NCBI RefSeq assembly: GCF_001583415.1
Contig: NZ_CP014475.1
Span: 5,084,001-5,148,000 of the forward strand
Direction: 5' to 3'
From: Mycolicibacterium phlei
Lineage (GTDB): Bacteria > Actinomycetota > Actinomycetes > Mycobacteriales > Mycobacteriaceae
DNA length: 64,000 nucleotides
Shown here piece by piece: positions 58,244 to 64,000 of this stretch. Position 1 is the first letter of the stretch. Each line of letters starts with the position of its first letter. Made by a program: the position numbers and the translations under genes. A model generated the notes under the pieces. That model saw only the letters and a program-made list of their open reading frames with translations. It had not been told where the DNA came from and did no database searches.

Positions 58244-59347
58244 CTAGAGCGAGACCACCTCGTAGTCGCCGATACGGGCGGTGAGCGTGCGTAACTGGTC
58301 GTCGGCGGTGCCGAGCGTGTTGTCGATGGCGGTCAGGCGCGCGGCGTAGTGCGCGACGGGATACTCGGCGGTGATCCCGATGCCGCCGTGCATCTGGATC
58401 GCCTCCTGGGCGATGTGCCTGCCCGACCGGCCGATCTGCAGTTTGGCGCGCGCAGCGATCAGCGGGTCGTAGCGGCCGTCGGCGATCGACATCGCGGCGT
58501 AGAAGTTCATGCTGCGCGCCAACTCCAGTGACACGTACATGTCTGCGGCGCGTTGGGTCAGGGTCTGGAAGGTGCTCAGCGGAACCCCGAACTGCTTTCT
58601 GCTGCCCAGGTATTCGGTGGTCAGCCGCAGCGCCTCGTCCATCGCGCCGACCGCCTCCGCGCACAGCGCCGAGGACAGCCGGATCACCGCGCGGGCGATG
58701 TGCTCGCCGGCGTCGCCGCCGTCACCGAGCGGTTCGGCGGGGGTGTTGTCGAAGACGAGCTGGGCACCGCGGCGGCCGTCGAAGGTGCGGTAGGACGTCC
58801 GCTGCACCGTGGCGGCGTCGACGAGGAACAGCCCGGTGCCGCCGTCGGGCAGGGCGGCACTGACGACCACGAGGTCAGCGGAATCCCCGGCCAGCACCGG
58901 GTTCTTGCGTCCGGTCAGGGTCCAGCCGTCACCGCTGTCGCGCGCCTGGGTGGCGACCGCGACGTCCGGAGTGCGCGCGCCGGGCTCGGTGTGGGCGAAC
59001 GCCAGCAGGGTCTGACCGCCCGCCACCGCGGCGAGGATCTCCTTCTGCGCGTCGCTGCCGAGTTCGGCGATCAGACCGCCGGGCACCAGCGCGGCCTGCG
59101 CGACGGGTTCGGGGGCGAGGTGGCGGCCGATCTCGGTCTGCACCACCATGATCTCGATCTGGCCCGCCTCGTCGGGCTCGAAACCCAGGCCCAGGATGCC
59201 GATCTCGGCGAGCTGGCCCCAGACGTCGCGGCGCCAGCCGGGGTCACCGGAGGTCACCTCGTTGAGCTTGGTGATGTCGTCGCGGGAGAACACATCCTTG
59301 GCGACGTCTCGCAGCAGTTGCTGTTCCTCGGTCAGGTCGAAGTCCAT
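58244..59347 (-). CDS. Acyl-CoA dehydrogenase, small subunit of a paired enzyme
   Basis: The 367-residue protein starts MDFDLTEEQQLLRDVAKDVFSRDD, with the FAD/substrate segment GRKNPVLAGDSADLVVVSAALPDG and the C-terminal SRKQFGVPLSTFQTLTQRAADMYVSLELARSM and IQMHGGIGITAEYPVAHYAARL. It is seven bases downstream of a second acyl-CoA dehydrogenase. Adjacent pairs in mycobacteria form alpha2-beta2 enzymes active on steroid side chains or long acyl-CoAs. Confidence 0.9.
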   Translation of the reverse strand: MDFDLTEEQQLLRDVAKDVFSRDDITKLNEVTSGDPGWRRDVWGQLAEIGILGLGFEPDEAGQIEIMVVQTEIGRHLAPEPVAQAALVPGGLIAELGSDAQKEILAAVAGGQTLLAFAHTEPGARTPDVAVATQARDSGDGWTLTGRKNPVLAGDSADLVVVSAALPDGGTGLFLVDAATVQRTSYRTFDGRRGAQLVFDNTPAEPLGDGGDAGEHIARAVIRLSSALCAEAVGAMDEALRLTTEYLGSRKQFGVPLSTFQTLTQRAADMYVSLELARSMNFYAAMSIADGRYDPLIAARAKLQIGRSGRHIAQEAIQMHGGIGITAEYPVAHYAARLTAIDNTLGTADDQLRTLTARIGDYEVVSL

Positions 59348-59354
59348 GTTCTGC

Positions 59355-60524
59355 TCACAATCCCAGGATGGTCGAGGCGATGATGCTGCGCTGGATCTCG
59401 TTGGTGCCGCCGTAGATCGACGTCTTGCGGTAGTTCAGGTAGCGGGGTGCGGCGTCCTGCGCCCAGGACGGGCTGTCGAGGTCGGCGTCGAAGGGCAGCG
59501 CGTCCGGCCCGGCCACCTCGACGAACAGCTCGGTGGCGGCCTGCTGCAGCTGGCTGCCGCGCAGCTTCAGGATCGACGACGCCGGGTTGGGTTTACCGTC
59601 GGTATCCGAGCCCGTCACCCGCATCTGCGTGAGTTCCAGTGCCAGCAGCCCGTTTTCGATCTCGGCGACACGGGCGGCGAACAGCGGATCCGCCAGCAGC
59701 GGCTTGCCGTTGACCGTCACCTGGGCGGCGCGCTCCTTGATCTGGGCCATCCAGAGCTTGGTGACGCCGATGCGGGCGATGCCGGTGCGTTCGTTGCCGA
59801 GCAGGAACTTGGCGTAGGTCCAGCCCTGGTTCTCCTGGCCGACGAGCTGGTCGGCGGGGATGCGGACGTCCTCGAAGAAGACCTCGTTGACCTCGTAGCC
59901 GCCGTCGATCAGCTTGATCGGCCGCAGCGTGATGCCGGGGGTGGACATCTCGGCGAGCAGGAACGAGATGCCGGCCTGCCGCTTCGGCGCGTTGGGGTCG
60001 GTGCGGGCCAGCAGGAAGATCCAGTCGGCGTGCTGGCCCAGCGTCGTCCAGGTCTTCTGGCCGTTGACGACGTAGGTGTCGCCGTCGCGGACGGCGGTGG
60101 TGCGCAGGGAGGCCAGGTCGGAGCCGGCCTCTGGTTCGGAGAAGCCCTGGCACCACCAGATGTCGAGGTTGGCGGTCGGCGGCAGGAAGCGCTGCTTGAG
60201 TTCCTGGGAGCCGAACTGCGCGATCACCGGTCCGACCATCTTGGCGTTGAACGCCAGCGGTTCGGGAACCCCGGCCAGCTGCATCTCGTCGAGCCAGATC
60301 TGCTGCTGCAGCGGGGTCCAGTCCTTGCCACCCCACTCGACCGGCCAGTTCGGGACGGCCAGCCCGGCGGCGTTGAGGATGCGCTGACTGGTGATGATGT
60401 CGTCGGGGAAGATCGGGTGCCCGGCCTTCATGCGTTCGCGCAGGTCGGCGGGGATCTCGGTGGTGAAGAACCGCCGCAGTTCGTCGCGGAACGCGGCGTC
60501 GGACTCGCTCAGCGCTAGCTTCAC
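59355..60524 (-). CDS. Acyl-CoA dehydrogenase, partner subunit
   Basis: The 389-residue protein starts MKLALSESDAAFRDELRRFFTTEIPADL. It has the FAD-binding segment WWCQGFSEPEAGSDLASLRTTAVRDGDTYVVNGQKTWTTLGQHADWIFLLARTD and a C-terminal LNYRKTSIYGGTNEIQRSIIASTILGL with the usual Gly-Gly-Thr-Asn. I used GTG 60524, which gives the family N-terminus. It leads the operon with its partner subunit, the phosphoesterase and FadD, from a promoter next to the 60583 palindrome. Confidence 0.92.
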   Translation of the reverse strand: MKLALSESDAAFRDELRRFFTTEIPADLRERMKAGHPIFPDDIITSQRILNAAGLAVPNWPVEWGGKDWTPLQQQIWLDEMQLAGVPEPLAFNAKMVGPVIAQFGSQELKQRFLPPTANLDIWWCQGFSEPEAGSDLASLRTTAVRDGDTYVVNGQKTWTTLGQHADWIFLLARTDPNAPKRQAGISFLLAEMSTPGITLRPIKLIDGGYEVNEVFFEDVRIPADQLVGQENQGWTYAKFLLGNERTGIARIGVTKLWMAQIKERAAQVTVNGKPLLADPLFAARVAEIENGLLALELTQMRVTGSDTDGKPNPASSILKLRGSQLQQAATELFVEVAGPDALPFDADLDSPSWAQDAAPRYLNYRKTSIYGGTNEIQRSIIASTILGL

Positions 60525-60582
60525 GGCTACCCCGTTTCTGTCGTCCGGCTGTTCTACCAGTGTGCCGTGTGCGCTCGAGTGC

Positions 60583-60604
60583 TTTCCTACCGGCCGGTAG
60601 GAAA
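60583..60604. promoter_or_regulatory. Perfect 22-bp palindromic operator upstream of acyl-CoA dehydrogenase operon
   Basis: TTTCCTACCGG followed directly by its exact reverse complement. It lies two bases from the Nudix stop codon and 59 bases upstream of the dehydrogenase start. A perfect dyad of this length suggests a TetR-type operator; the TetR gene at 61351-61959 is nearest. There is no T-run to mark a terminator. Confidence 0.75.
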
Positions 60605-60606
60605 CG

Positions 60607-61326
60607 TCACCGCCAGGCGAAGACCGGCTGCTCGAGGCCGTCGACCGGATCCGGGCGGCCCTCCAGGCCGAGCCAGCGCAGCTGCAGCAGCACCGCACCC
60701 GTCGGCGCGTGGATCAGATCGCCGCCGAGCGGGATCTGCACGACGGGCCGCGGGCTCTCCGGGATCGTGACGAACCGCGGCGAGTCCTCGCGCTGCAGTT
60801 GGTGCAGGCCGACCCGGTACACCGCGACCACCTCGTCGGGCGCGGGATCGGGCTCCAGCCGGCCGCCGCCCCAGATCACGACCGGTGTGATGACGTAGCC
60901 CGACCGGGTCGGGTAGTCGTCGAGCAGGCCCAGCACCGAGGACTCCGGCAGCTGGACCCGCACCTCCTCCTCCAGTTCCCGCAGCGCCGCCTCGACCACC
61001 GTCTCGCCCGGGTCGAGGCGTCCTCCGGGCAGCGCCCACTGCGCCGAGTGCGAGCTCAGCCGGGCGGCGCGTCGGCACAGCAGGAACGCCGCGCCGCCGG
61101 AGACGTCGACCATGCGGCCGTCGAGACCCGGTTCGGGCATCGGCCGGCCGCCGATCCAGTCGTCGACGTTCGCCGGATCCACCCGGTCCTCCCCGACCTC
61201 GGAGTCGACCAGCACGACGGCCACCGCGGCGTGCCGTTTGGTCGGGTCACTGACGGCGCGACGCTCGTGGTTGGCGAGGTTGGTCCTGATCCGCTCGCGC
61301 AGCGCCTCGTCATAGGAGATCGTCAC
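60607..61326 (-). CDS. Nudix hydrolase
   Basis: The 239-residue protein has the Nudix box GGRLDPGETVVEAALRELEEEV (about residues 100-121), with the catalytic RExxEE present but the usual final Gly replaced by Arg. Relatives of this size hydrolyse CoA or nucleotide pyrophosphates. It starts with GTG at 61326, 24 bases after TetR, in a unit MmpL-TetR-Nudix. It ends beside the palindrome at 60583. Confidence 0.9.
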   Translation of the reverse strand: MTISYDEALRERIRTNLANHERRAVSDPTKRHAAVAVVLVDSEVGEDRVDPANVDDWIGGRPMPEPGLDGRMVDVSGGAAFLLCRRAARLSSHSAQWALPGGRLDPGETVVEAALRELEEEVRVQLPESSVLGLLDDYPTRSGYVITPVVIWGGGRLEPDPAPDEVVAVYRVGLHQLQREDSPRFVTIPESPRPVVQIPLGGDLIHAPTGAVLLQLRWLGLEGRPDPVDGLEQPVFAWR

Positions 61327-61350
61327 GGCTCGACGATAGTGAGCGACGGT

Positions 61351-61959
61351 CTAGGTCGCGCGGAGTGCGGGCCGGATCAGGGTGTCGATCACCTCGCGGA
61401 CGAAGGCGGCGTCGATGCGCTGGCCGTTGACGATCCGCATCAGGCTCATCGCGGTGATCACGTCGGCGACCATCGACCAGTCACGATCAGCGGCGATCTC
61501 GCCGCGCTCCGCGGCCCGCCGCAGAATGGTCGTCATCACCCGCCTGCCGCGCAGTACCAGCAGATCGTCGAGGGCCGAACTCAATTCGCGGTCGTGAACG
61601 GCCTCCAGCGCGACCCGCAGGATCAGTTCGTAGGTGATGACCCCGTCCGCGTTGTGTCTCGCCCGCTCGACGATCGCGTCGAGGTCACCCTCCAGGCTGC
61701 CGGTGTCTGGGGTGTTGTCGACGAGCAGTTCGGGCCGCCAGTACACGAGCGCGTCGGTGATCAGCGCCGCCTTCGACGACCATCGCCGGTAGATCGCGGC
61801 CTTGCCGACGCCGGCGCGCGCGGCGATGTCGTTCATGTTGGTCGCGTCGTAACCGTGCTCCTTGAGCGCGGCCAGCGCCGCGTCGAGGATGGCGGGATCA
61901 CGCGAGCGGTCCAGTCGCCCGTCGGTGCGCTGGCGAAGCTTCGACTCCGGTCGTGCCAT
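61351..61959 (-). CDS. TetR-family regulator
   Basis: The 202-residue regulator has a helix-turn-helix DPAILDAALAALKEHGYDATNMNDIAARAGVGKAAIYRRWSSKAAL (residues 20-65). The C-terminal domain belongs to the broad TetR_C class. It follows the MmpL gene by 18 bases and precedes Nudix. It may control MmpL and, through the 22-base palindrome, the acyl-CoA dehydrogenase operon. Confidence 0.9.
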   Translation of the reverse strand: MARPESKLRQRTDGRLDRSRDPAILDAALAALKEHGYDATNMNDIAARAGVGKAAIYRRWSSKAALITDALVYWRPELLVDNTPDTGSLEGDLDAIVERARHNADGVITYELILRVALEAVHDRELSSALDDLLVLRGRRVMTTILRRAAERGEIAADRDWSMVADVITAMSLMRIVNGQRIDAAFVREVIDTLIRPALRAT

Positions 61960-61977
61960 CGCCGATCAGCCTAGAGG

Positions 61978-64000
61978 CTACGACGACACGGGTTGCAGAA
62001 CCGGTTCGGTGTCCGCCGGGTCCGGCTGTCGGCGCCTTGTGTACCGGTCGAGGATCGTGAACGTGTTCAGCGGCCACCAGAACCACCGCCCCAGCGCCGC
62101 CGCGATCGACGGGGTCATGAAGGACCGCACGATCAGCGTGTCGACCAGCAGACCGATGCCGATCGTGGTGCCGAGCTGGCCGACCACCCGCAGGTCGCTG
62201 ACGATCATCGACAGCATGGTGAACGCGAAGACCAGGCCCGCGGCGGTGACGACTCGCCCGGTGGCCCCCATGCCGCGGATGATCCCGGTGTTCAGGCCGG
62301 CGTGGATCTCCTCGCGCAGCCGCGACACCAGCAGCAGGTTGTAGTCCGAACCGACCGCCAGCAGGATCACCATCGACAGCGGGATCACCACCCACTGCAC
62401 CCCGAGCCCGAGGATGTCCTGCCACAGCAGCACCGACAGACCGCAGGCGGTGCCCAGGGACGCCGCGACGGTCCCCACGATCACCAGCGCCGCCACCACA
62501 CTCCGGGTGATCAGCAGCATGATCGAGAAGATCAGGACCATCGAGGCGATCACCGCGATCAGCAGGTCGACCCTCACACCGTTCTGCATGTCGTTGTACA
62601 GCGACGCGGTTCCGGCCAGTGACACCTTCGCGTTCTGCAGCGGGGTGCCCTTGACCGCGTCGGCGACGGTGTCGCGGATCCCGGCGACGTGCTCAATGCC
62701 GTCCACCGACGCGGGGTCACCCTGGTGGGTGATGATGAACCGCACCGCCTTTCCGTCAGGCGAGACGAACATCTTCAGGCCGCGCTGGAAGTCGGGGTTG
62801 TCGAACACCTCTGGCGGCAGGTAGAACGAGTCGTCGTTCTTGGCCTGGTCGAAGTGCAGACCCATCTCGGTGGCGCCCTGCGCGAGTTCCTGTGACTGCG
62901 CCTGGATTCCGGCCATCGTGCTGTGGGTGGCCAGCATGAAGTCACGCATGGTCCGCATCGTCTCGATGGTCGGCGGGATGGTCTCCAGCATCTGGGGCAT
63001 CAGCACGTCGATCTGGTCCATGTCTCCGGTGAGCCCGGACATCTGGTCGGCGAGCCGGTCGATCCCGTCGAGCGAGTCGAAGATCGACCGCATCGACCAG
63101 CAGATCGGGATGTCGTAGCAGTGCGGCTCCCAGTAGAAGTAGTTGCGCATCGGGCGGAAGAAGTCGTCGAAGTTCGCGATGCTGTCCCGCAGTTCGTTGG
63201 TGACGTCCACCATGTCGTGGGTCTTGCCGACCATGTCGTGGGTGGTGGACGTGACCTGTCGCATCAGGCTGTACATCCGCTCCAGGTTGGCGATCGTCGC
63301 ACCGATCTCGTCGGCCTGTTCGAGCATGCGAGCGCTGTTGTCGTTCATCATCTTCGCCGTCTGCAGCGTGCCCGAACTCTGCATGGCGATCTGGAACGGG
63401 ATCGAGCTGTGCTCGATGGGCGCACCGAGCGGCCGGGTGATCGTCTGCACCCGTTCCACACCGCGGGTGTGGAACACCGCCTTGGCGACACGGTCGATGA
63501 CGAGCATGTCGGCCGGGTTGCGCAGATCGTGGTCGGCCTCCAGCATCAACAGCTCGGGGTTCATCCGCGCCTTGGAGAAGTGCCGCTGGGCCGCGGCCAT
63601 CGACACGTTGGCGGGCATGTCGGCGGGCGTGAACTTGTCGTCGTTGTACTGCGGCACATAGGTCAGCAGGCTGACGAAACCGATGACCGCCACCAGGGAG
63701 GTGGCCGCGATGATCGGCTTGGGCCAGCGGACCACCGCGGTGCCGACCTTGCGCCACCCGCGGGTGGACAACTCGCGCTTCGGGTCGAGCAGCCCGAACC
63801 GAGAGGCCACCACCAGGATCGCCGGCGCCAGGGTGACCGCTGCGGCCACGATTGCCAGCATTGACAGGGCGCACGGCAGCGCCATGGTGTGGAAGTAGGG
63901 CAGCGTGGTGGCCGACAGGCACATGCAGGCACCCGCGATTGTCAGACCTGATCCCAGGATCACATGTGCGACACCGTGATACGCGGTGTAGTAGGCGTCT
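61978..64000 (-). CDS. MmpL-family RND exporter (partial, C-terminal part)
   Basis: About 673 C-terminal residues of an MmpL transporter, cut by the right edge. The visible part starts DAYYTAYHGVAHVILGSGLTIAG, within the first membrane domain. A large periplasmic loop with a coiled-coil-like hairpin follows (YSLMRQVTSTTHDMVGKTHDMVDV), then the second membrane domain (VVIPLSMVILLAVGSDYNLLLVSRLREE with the family GSDYN signature) and LGTTIGIGLLVDTLIVRSFMTPSIAAALGRWFWWP. MmpL proteins export lipids or siderophores, often with an MmpS partner, which would lie outside the window. Confidence 0.94.
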   Translation of the reverse strand, partial: DAYYTAYHGVAHVILGSGLTIAGACMCLSATTLPYFHTMALPCALSMLAIVAAAVTLAPAILVVASRFGLLDPKRELSTRGWRKVGTAVVRWPKPIIAATSLVAVIGFVSLLTYVPQYNDDKFTPADMPANVSMAAAQRHFSKARMNPELLMLEADHDLRNPADMLVIDRVAKAVFHTRGVERVQTITRPLGAPIEHSSIPFQIAMQSSGTLQTAKMMNDNSARMLEQADEIGATIANLERMYSLMRQVTSTTHDMVGKTHDMVDVTNELRDSIANFDDFFRPMRNYFYWEPHCYDIPICWSMRSIFDSLDGIDRLADQMSGLTGDMDQIDVLMPQMLETIPPTIETMRTMRDFMLATHSTMAGIQAQSQELAQGATEMGLHFDQAKNDDSFYLPPEVFDNPDFQRGLKMFVSPDGKAVRFIITHQGDPASVDGIEHVAGIRDTVADAVKGTPLQNAKVSLAGTASLYNDMQNGVRVDLLIAVIASMVLIFSIMLLITRSVVAALVIVGTVAASLGTACGLSVLLWQDILGLGVQWVVIPLSMVILLAVGSDYNLLLVSRLREEIHAGLNTGIIRGMGATGRVVTAAGLVFAFTMLSMIVSDLRVVGQLGTTIGIGLLVDTLIVRSFMTPSIAAALGRWFWWPLNTFTILDRYTRRRQPDPADTEPVLQPVSS

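Noticed and set aside
60583..60604. Rho-independent terminator for the Nudix gene
   Set aside because: The dyad has no loop and no T-run; an operator fits better, although a role in ending the transcript is not excluded.

Overview
The window is high-GC actinobacterial DNA from a mycobacterium, most likely a fast-growing Mycolicibacterium. The evidence is family content: an MmpL exporter, an Rv0203-type haem-binding protein, a mycobacterial-type methylenetetrahydrofolate reductase, EF-G2, several F420-dependent enzymes, nitrobindin, a fatty-acyl-AMP ligase and a rhomboid protease with an N-terminal zinc finger. Nearly all of it is coding, with short gaps, many 4-base start/stop overlaps and GTG/TTG starts. 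I saw no rRNA, tRNA, CRISPR array or prophage.

Layout. 1-3157: ABC importer operon, cut by the left edge. 3341-6589: a membrane protein, an F420/FMN oxidoreductase and EF-G2. 6623-10130: translationally coupled trio of a sedolisin (S53) peptidase and two membrane proteins. 10174-14676: two near-duplicate lipoproteins flanking a STAS/STAS/ANTAR regulatory group, a DMT transporter and small exported proteins, with a large bidirectional stem-loop at 13750. 14673-16617: MHS-type transporter plus TetR. 16734-18080: complete IS3-family element. 18078-25332: coiled-coil protein, esterase, rhomboid, haem-binding proteins, a 27-bp tandem repeat, a serine esterase, an F420 enzyme and glutaminyl cyclase. 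25351-31751: HrpA helicase, an XRE/MmyB regulator divergent from a truncated SDR, and MTHFR. 31921-36125: SelO, a small Cys-rich exported protein, a complete IS481-family element, a membrane protein and a DUF899 protein.

36256-45766 is the most interesting region. It is an oxidative catabolic cluster: GMC oxidoreductase, cytochrome P450, four SDRs, a SnoaL-like protein, an F420-dependent LLM enzyme, a nitroreductase, a frameshifted VOC protein and a TetR regulator. All four of its promoter regions carry palindromes with the core TACGnnCGTA, six in total, and I saw none elsewhere. It looks like a self-contained TetR regulon for an unknown, probably alicyclic, terpenoid or steroid-like substrate. 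The P450 promoter appears leaderless and lies inside the operators.

45763-52864 holds an ECF sigma factor with an SDR/cupin/ThuA operon and no visible anti-sigma factor, a nitroreductase, a large LuxR-type ATPase regulator and an NmrA-like protein. 52935-64000 holds a hydrolase with a 30-residue zinc-ribbon partner, an aldo/keto reductase, a fatty-acyl-AMP ligase, a metallophosphoesterase, a paired acyl-CoA dehydrogenase under a perfect 22-bp palindrome, a Nudix protein, TetR and an MmpL cut by the right edge.

Both insertion sequences landed at stop codons of neighbouring genes and left those proteins unchanged. A 60-bp inverted-repeat element occurs twice in opposite orientation, and one copy encodes the tail of a ThuA-like protein.
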